Program-made: the position numbers and the translations under genes
Part shown: piece by piece, positions 6,787 to 16,543 of the stretch
Numbering within the stretch: position 1 is the first letter of the stretch
Layout of the letters: each line of letters begins with the position of its first letter
The notes under the pieces: model-generated
Database searches by the model: none
What the model was told of the DNA's origin: nothing
Seen by the model: the letters and a program-made list of their open reading frames with translations, nothing else
Source of the DNA: Polyangiaceae bacterium
Lineage (GTDB): Bacteria; Myxococcota_A; Polyangia; Polyangiales; Polyangiaceae
DNA length: 56,779 nt
Reading direction: 5' to 3'
Assembly (NCBI GenBank): GCA_009780955.1
Contig: WQZB01000024.1
Coordinates: forward strand, 1 to 56,779

Positions 6787-8352
6787 TCAAAGGGGGCGCG
6801 AGGGAGCGTAAGAGGCGGCTACGCGCCGAAAGAGCCACCAACCACCCTTGTGCGTGTCGAGCACAAGGCTGTCGGGTGTCGACGGCTGCGTGGCGGATGG
6901 CTTAGTGCGAATGAGAACGAAGTCCCAGTCGTCGAGATGATACGCAGGCCAATCGATCTTTTCGAGAGCATCCTCATGGTAGCTCGAAGGAAGACGAAGC
7001 ACTGGATTTTGCGGCGTCGGGTAAATGGCCGTAGCGGGTTGAAACCAGATATCGCTAACGATGATAGGGCGCTCGATAAGGGGGAGTTTGTCGTAGTGGA
7101 CGAACGGACGTGAGAGGAAGATCTCGCTCTTCGGATCGAGCGGAAGGTTTAGCAAACGGGCCTCCGCTGGCACGCGTGCAAGCACCTCGCGAAACCCCGA
7201 AGCTTCTGCCTGAAATTTGTAAGATGCAACCATTGCCACGAGGACGATCGTTGCAGCACAAATAGGCGCACCTGCGTCGAGCAACCTTGTGAGCGGGCGT
7301 GGCAACGTCGCGCGCTGGATGGCGAGAAGGGGAAGGATGACAACCAATGGAACGATGCGTAGGTCGACGAGCGCAAACCAATTGATAGTCCGCGGGAGCG
7401 CGAGGAAGGCAAGCAGCAAAACCAGCGCAGAGACGTAAAGCGCGCGGCTGTGACGCGCATCGTCGGTCGCGCGCTCCGCTCCGACGCCGGTACGCGAGAA
7501 AGCGAACAGTGTGGGAACGGTGAGCCGCGCGCTCACCATCGTGAAGATCAAGACGAGCATGGAAATGATGGCATCGACCCCGCTGTAGGTCATGAGAGTC
7601 GATGTCCCAAGTAATCCGAGTTTGTCGAAAAACGACACGTACACCAGCCAGAGTCGCGATCCGGAACCTGGCGTCGTTACCCCACGACCAACCCAGGCAA
7701 CAAATCCAATGGCAGGTGCGAGCACCCAGAGCCGCAAGAGGCGCGCGCGAATGTTGCCAGCAGCAACACATGCAACGCCCGCGCAGACGAGAAACAGTAC
7801 GAACGCATGCCCGTGCGCGACGAAGATGAACGGTGCATAGGCGGCCATCACGAGCTCGCGACGGCGAAGGTTCGGCGCTCGATTGTCGGTTGCGACAAGG
7901 AGCTCAAGCCAGAGCGTCAGCCCGACGAGCATGACGGCGACGCCGAGCAGGTAACTCGCAAAACCGAGAGCAGTCATCACATTGAAGGACAGCATTAGAC
8001 CGATGAAGCCAAACACCGGTGAACGATCTTGATAGAGCCTTCGCCGCGCGAAGAGCAGCGCGAGCGGCGTGGCAATGATTGGCAGCGTGGCAAGCGCGCG
8101 CACGGCACCGAGTGGACCAACGACGCGCCCGAAACCCTCGCCGAGAAATTGAAAGAGCGAGTACGGGCCGAGATGCGGAGCGAACACGTAAAAGCGTTGC
8201 TCAAATGCCGACTCGGCATACCGATGGCGCATCGCGATGAACCCCGCGTGCGCCGGCAGGTCTTTAAAAGGCAACGCCTCAAAGATCCAAAAAACGAGCA
8301 CCGAGACGACGCCAAGCACGACGAGCCCTATCCATCCAGCGCGTGCGCGCAT
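6787..8352 (-). CDS. GT-C-like multi-pass membrane protein
   Basis: This 521-aa protein has about ten to twelve hydrophobic helices. The start at ATG 8352 follows CTGGGAGAGTGCG, a good ribosome-binding site; a longer frame to 8415 adds residues without support. After helix 1 there is a KDLPAHAG motif (about residues 30-37), similar to the luminal acidic motif of GT-C glycosyltransferases and related proteins of unknown function. The last 110 residues form a soluble extracytoplasmic domain rich in Pro and aromatic residues. A glycosyltransferase role is only an inference. The gene is monocistronic on the minus strand inside the gap that splits the Tad locus. Confidence 0.65.
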   Translation of the reverse strand: MRARAGWIGLVVLGVVSVLVFWIFEALPFKDLPAHAGFIAMRHRYAESAFEQRFYVFAPHLGPYSLFQFLGEGFGRVVGPLGAVRALATLPIIATPLALLFARRRLYQDRSPVFGFIGLMLSFNVMTALGFASYLLGVAVMLVGLTLWLELLVATDNRAPNLRRRELVMAAYAPFIFVAHGHAFVLFLVCAGVACVAAGNIRARLLRLWVLAPAIGFVAWVGRGVTTPGSGSRLWLVYVSFFDKLGLLGTSTLMTYSGVDAIISMLVLIFTMVSARLTVPTLFAFSRTGVGAERATDDARHSRALYVSALVLLLAFLALPRTINWFALVDLRIVPLVVILPLLAIQRATLPRPLTRLLDAGAPICAATIVLVAMVASYKFQAEASGFREVLARVPAEARLLNLPLDPKSEIFLSRPFVHYDKLPLIERPIIVSDIWFQPATAIYPTPQNPVLRLPSSYHEDALEKIDWPAYHLDDWDFVLIRTKPSATQPSTPDSLVLDTHKGGWWLFRRVAASYAPSRPL

Positions 8353-8769
8353 CGCACTCTCCCAGTACTGCAGGTTGAAATCGATTCTTATACGCCACCG
8401 CCGGATCGCTTTCAAGCTTACGCGACGCCTGGCGGGCCGGCCGAAGAAGGGCGTTTTGAGCGCGAAGCACAGCGCTCAACCGGCGTATGTGGACGGTGCA
8501 CCGGCGGCGTACCGGTTGTGCAGCAGGCGCTGGTAATACGCTGAGAGCCGGATCGAACTTTATCCACTGTAACGAGTAAGAGGCGATCCACGAAAGCGCT
8601 GTCGTTGGAATATTCTGTTGTCACTCAAATTTGTTGCCATGGGTTCCTGCGTGATTCTGTTGGTTTCCTTGTTCTTCGGCTTAACGTGTACGCTTTCTTC
8701 ACCTTGGTAAGCCTTTTGCAATGTTAAGCTCCCGAGTTCTTGAAGCGTGATCACTGAAGGAGTTTCCCA
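8353..8769 (+). other. Non-coding gap before Tad module 2
   Basis: This 417-bp gap separates the divergent membrane protein (start 8352, minus) from the Flp-like gene (start 8770, plus). No protein-like ORF is seen. The half next to 8770 is AT-richer than its surroundings and should hold the promoter for Tad module 2; CTGAAGGAGTTTCCCA forms the ribosome-binding site for the gene at 8770. Confidence 0.35.
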
Positions 8770-8952
8770 ATGACGCGTTGGTTTCAATCGCGTGTGCGTG
8801 GCCGGCCAGCGCGAGGTGTTGTCTCGGTCGAATACTCCCTTCTCCTTGTCGCCGTGGCCATTCCAGCGGTTGCAGGGCTCGTCGAGGGAGGCCGTCGAAT
8901 GTATACCGAATACCAATTCGTACGCAATACGATTCTTTTGCCCACCCCATGA
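8770..8952 (+). CDS. Divergent Flp-like prepilin or pseudopilin
   Basis: This is a 60-aa protein with a basic leader and a prepilin site at Gly16 (RPARG/VVSVEY). Mature position 5 is Glu and position 6 Tyr, as in Flp, followed by a hydrophobic helix of about 20 residues and a short polar tail containing two Tyr and Arg residues. The sequence otherwise differs from the three flp copies at 1465-2019. It has a strong AAGGAG site and overlaps the next TadE gene by ATGA (8949-8952), so the two products are probably made in a fixed ratio. A minor or initiating pseudopilin is the simplest reading. Confidence 0.75.
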   Translation: MTRWFQSRVRGRPARGVVSVEYSLLLVAVAIPAVAGLVEGGRRMYTEYQFVRNTILLPTP

Positions 8953-9518
8953 GTTTTGCTATGTCAAAAAAGCCATGCAATCCTAGGCGCAGGCCTCGGT
9001 CGATTCATAAAAACCAGCGTGGCGCGGTGGTCGTTGAGTTTGTCGTTGCGATCATGCCGCTGCTCATCACATTTTTCGCGTTACTGCAGCTTGAGCAAAT
9101 TGTAATAGCGCATCTCATGGTCAAACACGCAACCATCATCGGTGCACGCGCCGCCGCCGTGTTGACGAATGAACATAACAACACGCCCGACCAACCCCCA
9201 GGCAACAAGAACGAGGATCTAATTCAAAAGGCGGTACAAGCGGGTCTTGGCCTGTGGGATAGTTACGACAAGGTCAAGTCGATAAAGTTGGACGACACCA
9301 ATGGTAACAAAGGTATCTTAGACGAATCGACTTGCCAGGACCCATACCAACCAGTCACGGTCTCGGTTATAGCCGAATTCAACTGCCGCGTTCCTCTTGG
9401 GCGCATTATTTGTGGCTCCGGCACGCATATAATCAAGCAGAAGTACTCGTTCCCCCACCAGGGTGCCCGTTATCAAACGGACGACAACAACGGAGGGGGG
9501 GGCGCACGATGCAATTAG
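8949..9518 (+). CDS. tadE: TadE-like pseudopilin 2
   Basis: This 189-aa protein is translated from ATG 8949, which overlaps the stop of the Flp-like gene. A basic N-terminal tail leads to QRGAVVVEFVVAIMPLLITF, the TadE-type processing site and helix with Glu5. The extracytoplasmic domain contains three Cys that could form a disulphide, and ends in a Gly/Asn run. It is likely processed by CpaA (2071) and acts with CpaC/CpaB in pilus assembly. Confidence 0.8.
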   Translation: MSFAMSKKPCNPRRRPRSIHKNQRGAVVVEFVVAIMPLLITFFALLQLEQIVIAHLMVKHATIIGARAAAVLTNEHNNTPDQPPGNKNEDLIQKAVQAGLGLWDSYDKVKSIKLDDTNGNKGILDESTCQDPYQPVTVSVIAEFNCRVPLGRIICGSGTHIIKQKYSFPHQGARYQTDDNNGGGGARCN

Positions 9519-9563
9519 GGCCAATGCTTGCATGCAGCATCAAGATCTTTTGAGGAACAAACC

Positions 9564-10583
9564 ATGAGGCTCTTCCAATTCACGCCAAAAAAGAAAAAGC
9601 ACCTCAAAGGCCTTGTGCGGGCAGGCGCTTATGTGGGCACGCTAAGCCTTGTGTTTGGTGTTATACAAATACGAAACGTTCGCGCCGAAGTCACGAATCG
9701 CACGGTGGAGCTTGGGCGCCAAATGGCGCAACTTGCAAGCACAACGAATCATGATATCAACAAAATATCGCTGAATGGCCAAGCCATTTGGGTTGGAAGT
9801 GCCGCGGCCACTGACGCTGCTGCAACCATTCTCGATCGCTACGAGTCTTACTGCCAGAAAAACAGCGCCCAGCCAACCGATAGCTGGCGCGATCTTGCGA
9901 GCAAAGTCGACGCGTCGGTTGACAAAAGCTTTATTTCAACCGGTGTGATGCGGGGTGGTACGAATCGGGAGGGCGTTGTTCTCTGCTTCACAAAGAGCGA
10001 AAGCTCAAAGCCTTCGGTAATCGACGCCTTTCGCGCGTTCGCCGAAACCGGCGAGCTTGGCGCGTTTGGAAGCCTTCGCTACGTTTACGTCAAGCAGGGT
10101 GACAGTGGCCGGGCGTTGGTGCTCACAGCATGGACGGATGACAAATTCAGCATCAAAGATTTGGTTCCCGAACCAGGGAAAGATGCAGGCGGTATGGAAT
10201 TCTCCAACATTCCAAGGCCGCTGGCAAACACGCGCGTGCTGTCTGCACAAATTGTCGACAGCCCCTACGGTATCAACGTTTACCAGGGCCAAGACACGCC
10301 TTCGAAGGTTTTGGCCTTCTACGACGATGAAATGAAAAATCTCGGCTGGTTTGGGATCGACCCTCAGATTGAAAAATTGACTGCTAGCGAAGGGGACCCC
10401 AACCCTGGCATGGCCCGGCTTTACGAGCGCGATGGCGTTGTTTTGACCGTTGCTTCCAAGGTTGTAGAGGGTGGTAGCACAATGACGGCGCTCGGCCTTG
10501 CAGGCGTTGGGCCACATGAATCGTTCGACGGCAAAGATGCAAAAGCCATGAGCACGGAAATGTCCGGTGACATGGTTCCATGA
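9564..10583 (+). CDS. Tad-associated exported protein, unrecognised
   Basis: This 339-aa protein has a very basic N terminus (TPKKKKH), one membrane helix at about residues 20-38 and a large extracytoplasmic domain. The start ATG 9564 follows TTGAGGAAC. No known family is recognised. The region around residues 200-300, with a PSKVLAFYDDEMKNLGW segment, looks like a compact alpha/beta domain. It lies between TadE and CpaB on the same strand, which suggests an accessory envelope component of the Tad machine, but that role rests on position alone. Confidence 0.6.
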   Translation: MRLFQFTPKKKKHLKGLVRAGAYVGTLSLVFGVIQIRNVRAEVTNRTVELGRQMAQLASTTNHDINKISLNGQAIWVGSAAATDAAATILDRYESYCQKNSAQPTDSWRDLASKVDASVDKSFISTGVMRGGTNREGVVLCFTKSESSKPSVIDAFRAFAETGELGAFGSLRYVYVKQGDSGRALVLTAWTDDKFSIKDLVPEPGKDAGGMEFSNIPRPLANTRVLSAQIVDSPYGINVYQGQDTPSKVLAFYDDEMKNLGWFGIDPQIEKLTASEGDPNPGMARLYERDGVVLTVASKVVEGGSTMTALGLAGVGPHESFDGKDAKAMSTEMSGDMVP

Positions 10584-10684
10584 AGGGTCACTTGAGAGCC
10601 TAGAGCGTGGATCGCAAAATGTATGACTGCCAAGTCGACAGGGAGCTTCACGTAACTGAGATCAGCGTGTAGCATTGAGGCCGC

Positions 10685-11467
10685 ATGAATCGTCGTGCCC
10701 TGTTCATCGCCATAATCGTAGGAGCCCTGGGTTTGGCTCTGCTCCTTCTTTATCAGCAACGCTTCGAGCGCGAAGCTTCCGGCGGTGCGAGAGTCAAGCT
10801 GCTCATTGCAACCAAGCGCCTCGACCCAAGCAAGCCCATTACTGAAGAAATGATCTCGGTGCGCGAGGTACCCATAGCGTATGTCGATGAGCGTACAATT
10901 CGCGAGGTCGACAAGAAAAAAATTATAGGGCTCCGCGTAGGCAACACGGTTAAAGAGCAGCAAACGCTGCTTTGGGCAGACCTTGCAACCAGCTCTGACG
11001 AACGAAAAGATCTTAGCTCGCTCGTGGCACCCGGCTCTCGCGCCTTCTCAATTCGAACCTCGAGCCAAGAGTCGAGCGTGGCGCTCGTAAGGCCAGGCGA
11101 TTACGTCGACGTGCTTGGCGTGCTTGGTAGTAGCAGTGCAGGCTCTGAAAAAACCAGCGCATCGGTTCTTCTTCAACGCGTGCTCGTTCTTGCAGTTGGC
11201 ACCGACATATCGCCGATTGCCGTTGATCAGCACCTATCAAGCTTCAATATCGAGAATATTCTTACCTTGAGCGTGGCGCTCCCCGAGGCGCAAATTCTGT
11301 CGCTTGCGTCCGTCCATGGCAAGCTCGCAGTGGCCGTTCGCAACCCCGACGATCAACAGAAGCCTGCCGTTGCCGACATTGAGTCCGTTGTCGAGGCGAG
11401 GGCAAGGCGGGTCGAAGCCACCAGGCCGCAAGGGCCCATCAACATCAACCGAGGTGCACCGCAATGA
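10685..11467 (+). CDS. cpaB: Flp pilus assembly protein CpaB/RcpC
   Basis: This 260-aa protein has an N-terminal membrane anchor (residues 4-22), then an SAF-type domain (about residues 32-95, LIATKRLDPSKPITEEMISVREVP) and an RcpC-type C-terminal domain with the PGDYVDVLG motif. CpaB sits in the periplasm and is needed for assembly or stability of the secretin. Its TGA overlaps the ATG of cpaC (ATGA, 11464-11467), so the two are translationally coupled. A 101-bp gap separates it from the previous gene. Confidence 0.9.
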   Translation: MNRRALFIAIIVGALGLALLLLYQQRFEREASGGARVKLLIATKRLDPSKPITEEMISVREVPIAYVDERTIREVDKKKIIGLRVGNTVKEQQTLLWADLATSSDERKDLSSLVAPGSRAFSIRTSSQESSVALVRPGDYVDVLGVLGSSSAGSEKTSASVLLQRVLVLAVGTDISPIAVDQHLSSFNIENILTLSVALPEAQILSLASVHGKLAVAVRNPDDQQKPAVADIESVVEARARRVEATRPQGPININRGAPQ

Positions 11468-12777
11468 TGCGTATGTCGACTCGTTCTTTTACGTTTCGCG
11501 CGCTGTTTGCCATTGGCGCGTGCGCCGTGCCAGCAGTTGTTGTAGCATTTGAAACGCCTGCGTTCGCGCAAAAGGGTGGAGCGCGCGACGACATCACGCT
11601 TGCCGTTGGCGAAACCAAAACGCTTCCCACCGCGGGGGTCAAAGAATACTCAGAAGGCGTCAAAGGCATTGCCGACGTTGCCATGAGCAATGACCAAAAA
11701 ACGTTCGTCATTACTGGCAGAAGGCCTGGTACTACTACGCTGCTTCTCATCAAAAACGACGGTTCGCAAGTAAGCTACGACATTGCCGTGGCAAACAAAA
11801 ACCCGGCTGTTGTCGAATCCGAGCTTCGCGATTTCATCAAGCCATTTGGCAGCGTAAGAACGCGCCGCGCCGGCGCGCGCATTCTCCTCGAAGGTACAGT
11901 GGCAAACGAAGCCGATCTCAGAGCCATTCAGCAGCTCGTAAGTTCGTACGGGGGCCAAGTTGAATCGCTCGTCACCGCAGGAGTTGCCGAGCGAAAGCTT
12001 CTTATTCGTTTGGATTTCTTTTTCGTTTCCTACGAAAAAACGTCAGGGTACAACGTGGGCATTGGCTGGCCCGGAGCCATTGGCGGAACACAAGTTTTTC
12101 AGAACAATTTCACATTTGACTTTGCTGCCAACAAATTTTCAACGGCCACGGCGTCCATTGTCAATCAACCCTTGCCCGAGCTCGACATTGCTTCGCACCA
12201 TGGCTGGGCCAAGGTTATTAAGCAATCGAGTGTCATCACGGCCAACGGCAACGAAGCCACATTCCAAAATGGCGGCGAGTCGAACTTTTTGCAAACTGTG
12301 GGCCTTACCACAGGCCTCATTAGCGTAAAGTTCGGAACGAATGTCACCGTATTACCACGCTACGATTCCATTACTCGCGACGTCGAAATCAAGCTTGGCG
12401 CCGACGTGGCCGATCTCACCGACGCGGCCGTTTCAGGCGGCCCGCCAGGCCGCACAACCACGAAGCTTGAAACCCAAGTCACGCTCAAGCTTGGTCAAGC
12501 CCTTATTCTGTCGGGCATTAAAACGGCTTCGCAGCGGCACACAGTCAGCGGCTTACCTGGGCTGAGCGAAATTCCAGTTTTGGGTCTTTTGTTTGGAAGC
12601 CACGCGCAAGAAAAATCCGAAACCGAAGGCGCGGTGTTCATTGTGCCAAGCGTTGTCGACACGGTTCCCAAAAGCGCCATTGAGCTAATCAACAACGCCA
12701 TGGCAAGCTACAAAGACTACGAAGGCGAAATTGGGTCGGTCAATGTGTATCCAAAGACTCCCCCGTCGGCTAGGTAG
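11464..12777 (+). CDS. cpaC: Tad secretin CpaC/RcpA, type II/III secretion system protein
   Basis: This 437-aa outer-membrane pore protein has a signal peptide (about residues 1-37). An N-terminal pilus/secretin domain follows (VGETKTLPT...GIADVAMSN...VITGRRPGTTTLLL), then a BON-like segment (about 125-165) and the secretin core. The core ends in the GLPGLSEIPVLGLLFG motif and EGAVFIVPSVV, both characteristic of secretins. ATG 11467 is an alternative start three bases downstream. It is coupled to cpaB by a 4-bp overlap. Confidence 0.92.
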   Translation: MMRMSTRSFTFRALFAIGACAVPAVVVAFETPAFAQKGGARDDITLAVGETKTLPTAGVKEYSEGVKGIADVAMSNDQKTFVITGRRPGTTTLLLIKNDGSQVSYDIAVANKNPAVVESELRDFIKPFGSVRTRRAGARILLEGTVANEADLRAIQQLVSSYGGQVESLVTAGVAERKLLIRLDFFFVSYEKTSGYNVGIGWPGAIGGTQVFQNNFTFDFAANKFSTATASIVNQPLPELDIASHHGWAKVIKQSSVITANGNEATFQNGGESNFLQTVGLTTGLISVKFGTNVTVLPRYDSITRDVEIKLGADVADLTDAAVSGGPPGRTTTKLETQVTLKLGQALILSGIKTASQRHTVSGLPGLSEIPVLGLLFGSHAQEKSETEGAVFIVPSVVDTVPKSAIELINNAMASYKDYEGEIGSVNVYPKTPPSAR

Positions 12778-12790
12778 GCGAGGCGGGCTA

Positions 12791-12804
12791 GTCCTAGATA
12801 GGAC
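12791..12804 (+). promoter_or_regulatory. Short perfect palindrome upstream of FHA-cpaF
   Basis: GTCCTA-GA-TAGGAC lies in the 56-bp gap between cpaC and cpaF, and related TAGG/CCTA words follow up to the start codon at 12834. It could be a small operator or an mRNA hairpin that adjusts motor expression; the sequence does not decide between them. Confidence 0.3.
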
Positions 12805-12833
12805 GACGAAATAGGGGTAGACTAGGTGGTCCT

Positions 12834-14660
12834 ATGCAGTTGCAAATCGTCATTCGGTCTGACGATGGAAAGCAGAGGACAGAAGTCTACCCAGCTGGTA
12901 GCCCAATTACTGTTGGTCGGCATCCGCAATGCGGGTTGCAACTCGACAGCGATCTGGTCTCACGCCAGCATGCAGTGATTCGGCCTGGGCCGGGCGCATT
13001 GCGCGTGGAAGACGTCTCTACCAACGGCACCATGGCGGGCACGGTTTTGCTGCGGCGCGAAACCATCGAAGTCCCGTACGGAACGCCCATTGTCGTCGGC
13101 GATTTTACCGTGGTCGTGCATCAAGCGGATGCCGGCAGATTGCATGGCGGTCTCGCGCCGAATGCGGCGCTACTGCCTACACCGATTGCGCTGCCAGCGC
13201 CCAACCAAAACCAGGGTAATGGCGGCAATGGCGCGTTGGCACAACGGGCCATGATGAATCGTGCGAATGGCGCAGGTCCCTCCGCCGTTGGCCCTGGCGT
13301 CGCCGTCCTTCCTGGTATTGGCGCTGCTCACGCAGGTGCGCCACCATCGCCGAACATCCCTCCTGCCGCACGTGTCAATGCCGAAGAACGTAAGCGCGAA
13401 GTCGAACTTCGGCGCGAGGTCCACAAGCAGCTGCTCGAGCACCTCGATCTTGCAACGATCGACGCCAAGCAACTCGACGATCCCTCGATGCGTCCTAAGG
13501 TGCTCACTGCGCTTCGTCGCATCGTCGAAAACGTTGCCGATCGCATCCCGAGAGGCACTACCAAAGACACACTCATTGGCGAGCTTGCTGACGAAGCGCT
13601 TGGCCTGGGGCCGCTCGAGCGCTTCCTGGCCGACTCCACGGTCAGTGAGATTATGGTCGTCGACCCGAACACGATCTACGTCGAGCAAAAAGGCAAAATC
13701 ATCTTGTCCGAGGTGCGCTTCACCGACGACGAACGCGTTCGCGCCGTGATCGAGCGCATTGTCACGCCACTTGGCAGGCGCATCGATGAATCTTCGCCAC
13801 TCGTTGACGCCCGCCTCAAAGACGGCTCGCGTGTCAATGCTGTCATCAAGCCTATTGCCCTACGTGGCTCGTGCATTACGATCCGCAAGTTTTCGAAGGT
13901 GCCCTTTACCCTCGACAATCTGGTTCAATTTGGGTCGATGACCACGCGCATGGGAACGTTTCTCACGCGCTGCGTGCACGCAAAAAAAAACATCGTGATC
14001 TCTGGCGGCACGGGCTCCGGCAAAACAACCTTGCTCAATGTGCTGTCGTCGGCCATTCCGTCCGACGAGCGCATTGTAACCATCGAAGACGCTGCCGAGC
14101 TGCAACTCAAACAGCCACACGTCGTATCCCTAGAAACGCGCCCAGCCAATCTTGAAGGCCGCGGTGAGTACACGATTCGCGATTTGGTGAAGAATGCGCT
14201 GCGTATGCGGCCCGACCGAATCGTTGTTGGCGAGTGCCGCGGCGGCGAGGCGCTCGACATGCTGCAAGCCATGAACACGGGTCACGACGGCTCGCTCACA
14301 ACAACCCATGCGAATTCGCCTGCAGAAGCGGTAAGCCGCCTCGAAACGCTGGTGCTCATGGCAGGAGTCGATCTGCCTGTGCGCGCGATTCGCGAGCAAA
14401 TTGCCTCGAGCGTGCATGTCATCGTGCAGCAAACCCGCCTGTCCGATGGTTCGCGACGCGTGATCGACATCAGCGAAGTCATTGGCATCGACCGCGACAA
14501 CGGCGAGGTCGAGCTTCGCCCAATCTTCGAATTCGTGCGCACCGGAACGGGCGCTGGCGGCAAGGTGGAAGGCGAATTCCGTGCAACAGGCTATCTGCCT
14601 TCGTTTTTGCCACTTTTTATCGTAATGGGCCTCGTGAAAAAGGGCGAACCTTACCTATGA
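12834..14660 (+). CDS. cpaF: Tad secretion ATPase CpaF/TadA with N-terminal FHA domain
   Basis: This 608-aa protein is a fusion. Residues 1-100 form a canonical FHA phosphothreonine-binding domain with [15 protein letters not shown] and VSTNGT. A Pro/Asn/Gly-rich linker runs to about residue 185. A type II/IV secretion ATPase follows, with Walker [10 protein letters not shown], the Asp and His boxes, and [14 protein letters not shown] as Walker B region. It powers export or assembly of Flp subunits at the inner membrane. The FHA domain suggests that the motor is recruited or regulated by a Ser/Thr-phosphorylated partner. The stop overlaps the start of tadB. Confidence 0.92.
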   Translation: MQLQIVIRSDDGKQRTEVYPAGSPITVGRHPQCGLQLDSDLVSRQHAVIRPGPGALRVEDVSTNGTMAGTVLLRRETIEVPYGTPIVVGDFTVVVHQADAGRLHGGLAPNAALLPTPIALPAPNQNQGNGGNGALAQRAMMNRANGAGPSAVGPGVAVLPGIGAAHAGAPPSPNIPPAARVNAEERKREVELRREVHKQLLEHLDLATIDAKQLDDPSMRPKVLTALRRIVENVADRIPRGTTKDTLIGELADEALGLGPLERFLADSTVSEIMVVDPNTIYVEQKGKIILSEVRFTDDERVRAVIERIVTPLGRRIDESSPLVDARLKDGSRVNAVIKPIALRGSCITIRKFSKVPFTLDNLVQFGSMTTRMGTFLTRCVHAKKNIVISGGTGSGKTTLLNVLSSAIPSDERIVTIEDAAELQLKQPHVVSLETRPANLEGRGEYTIRDLVKNALRMRPDRIVVGECRGGEALDMLQAMNTGHDGSLTTTHANSPAEAVSRLETLVLMAGVDLPVRAIREQIASSVHVIVQQTRLSDGSRRVIDISEVIGIDRDNGEVELRPIFEFVRTGTGAGGKVEGEFRATGYLPSFLPLFIVMGLVKKGEPYL

Positions 14661-15547
14661 TCGACATTGCGCATCTTCGATCCCCCGTGCCGGCCTCCAT
14701 ACCCGTTATGCGCTGGGGTAGTGTATTCCTTATTACGACGGCGATTTTTGTCGCGACATGGCAGGTTGTTGCGGACGAAACCGGTTTACCGTACCGGTAT
14801 TGGGCACGGTACATCGCTGCACTCGAGCGCAGGCTCCGCTCGATGTTCATTTTCTTTCCCGGCCGCTTCATCGCCATCGGCCAGCTTGTTGTGATATTTG
14901 TTCTCCTTGTAGGTGCGCTTCTTTTTGACCTTCCGTTTTGGTGGGCGCTCATCGTCGTAACTCTCGTTGCGCCCCTTGTTTACCTCGAGTACGAGCGACG
15001 CCAACGCGTTTTGGCGCTTGAAGATCAGATCGATAACTTCATTCTCGCGCTCGCCAATGCATTGAAGTCGACACCAAGCCTTGCCTCTGCATTTGGCACG
15101 GTTGAAGGCGTCATCGAAAATCCGATCCGCCAAGAAGTTGAGCTCGCCAACAAAGAAATGAAAGTTGGTTCGACGCTCGAGCAAGCCTTGCTTGCCATGG
15201 CATCACGTGTTGGCAGTCGGCAGCTCGATTCTGCTCTATCCTCTGTTCTTATTGGCCGACAAGTTGGCGGAAACGTGCCGCGTGTGCTCGAAACGACGGC
15301 GAACACGTTACGAGAAATGAAGCGTCTCGATGGCGTAATCAAAACGAAAACAGCCGATGGTCGCATGCAAATGTGGGTCATCGGCTCTTTGCCACTCGTC
15401 CTGATACTCGTGCTCAATGCAATGCAGCCGGGCTATTTCCATCCACTTACGCAAAGCATTGTGGGATACGCCATTATTTTCATGGTGTCGCTGTTTTGGG
15501 TAGGAGGGCTTCTGGTCGCCCGCAAAGTGCTCACGGTAGACATCTGA
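14657..15547 (+). CDS. tadB: Tad inner-membrane platform protein TadB
   Basis: This 296-aa protein starts at ATG 14657 inside the cpaF stop (ATGA), so the longer frame reaching back to 14234 is a shadow within cpaF. It has hydrophobic segments near the N terminus, at about residues 75-110 and at the C terminus. Between them lies the T2SSF cytoplasmic domain (DNFILALANALKSTPSLASAF...EVELANKEMKVGSTLEQALLAMASR). TadB and TadC together form the membrane platform that converts CpaF movement into pilus growth. Confidence 0.9.
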   Translation: MIDIAHLRSPVPASIPVMRWGSVFLITTAIFVATWQVVADETGLPYRYWARYIAALERRLRSMFIFFPGRFIAIGQLVVIFVLLVGALLFDLPFWWALIVVTLVAPLVYLEYERRQRVLALEDQIDNFILALANALKSTPSLASAFGTVEGVIENPIRQEVELANKEMKVGSTLEQALLAMASRVGSRQLDSALSSVLIGRQVGGNVPRVLETTANTLREMKRLDGVIKTKTADGRMQMWVIGSLPLVLILVLNAMQPGYFHPLTQSIVGYAIIFMVSLFWVGGLLVARKVLTVDI

Positions 15548-15558
15548 GGGCGGCCACG

Positions 15559-16509
15559 ATGGATTTCCTCAAAGCTATAAACAATCTTTTTTTCCAGGTT
15601 GGCGGCCTCAGCCCTCTTACGCTCATATTTCGAACAGGTGCAGCGCTATCCGTCGTTGTCGGGCTTGTGCTCTCCGTTTACATCGTATTAACCGCACCCA
15701 CGCGCGTGGCAAGTCGCTTTGGGCTCCGCGGGCTCAAGCGGCAGCGCGCGCTGCAAACGAACGAAAACTGGGCATCCTTCGAACCTGTCGTGCGCTGGCT
15801 CGGCGTGCGTGTCAGCGGCCTTCCTTCCGATAAGCAACGCGAAGCGCTCGACGCCCATATTTCGCTTGCGGGCGACTACCTTGGCCTTACCGCCGATGAA
15901 TACTTGGCACTCTACATTGTCTCCGGGGCCATCGGTATGGTTGTTGGGACGATTGCTGGACTCGTGCTCAATATGGGTGCGTTGCTCGTTTTTTGCGGAT
16001 TGGCCCTTGGGCTGGCGGTCCCGTACCTGATTGTGAGCGGTGAAGCGCAAGAGCGACTCAAAGACATTAGCCGAGGATTGCCTTATGTTATCGATCTCAT
16101 GGCCTTGGCCATGGGAGCAGGGCTCGATTTCCCTGGCGCAATCCGTCAAGTGGTCGAAAAGTCATCGAATCCAGACGACCCAATCGTCGAAGAGTTCACG
16201 CTCATTTTGCAAACGCTGAACCTTGGTCGCACGCGCAAAGACGCCCTTCTGGAACTCGCCAAGCGAGCACCGGTGGTCGTTGTATCCGAGTTCGTCAACG
16301 CGCTCGTCCAAGCAGAAGAGCGCGGAAACCCCGTTGCTGATGTCCTTTCCATTCAGGCATCAAGCTCGCGAACACGCCGATCGGTGCGCGCCGAAGAGCT
16401 CGCCTCCAAAGCTGGCGTGGCAATGACAGGTCCGCTCATGCTCGTTTTCCTTGCAGTTCTCGGTCTCGTTCTCGGCCCAGCCATCATGAACCTAGGGGGC
16501 AACCTGTGA
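15559..16509 (+). CDS. tadC: Tad inner-membrane platform protein TadC
   Basis: This 316-aa T2SSF-family protein is paired with TadB. ATG 15559 follows TGAGGGCGGCC; the frame extending to 15373 overlaps tadB and is rejected. The membrane segments are at about residues 22-42, 115-160 and the C terminus. The central helical domain reads DLMALAMGAGLDFPGAIRQV...EFTLILQTLNLGRTRKDALLELA, typical of TadC. It begins 11 bp after tadB. Confidence 0.9.
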   Translation: MDFLKAINNLFFQVGGLSPLTLIFRTGAALSVVVGLVLSVYIVLTAPTRVASRFGLRGLKRQRALQTNENWASFEPVVRWLGVRVSGLPSDKQREALDAHISLAGDYLGLTADEYLALYIVSGAIGMVVGTIAGLVLNMGALLVFCGLALGLAVPYLIVSGEAQERLKDISRGLPYVIDLMALAMGAGLDFPGAIRQVVEKSSNPDDPIVEEFTLILQTLNLGRTRKDALLELAKRAPVVVVSEFVNALVQAEERGNPVADVLSIQASSSRTRRSVRAEELASKAGVAMTGPLMLVFLAVLGLVLGPAIMNLGGNL

Positions 16510-16543
16510 TGCGATTGGTATCTGCCCTCTTTGGAGTCATCCC

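Noticed and set aside
14234..14656. N-terminal extension of TadB
   Set aside because: It lies wholly inside cpaF in another frame; the ATGA overlap at 14657 gives a normal TadB length.
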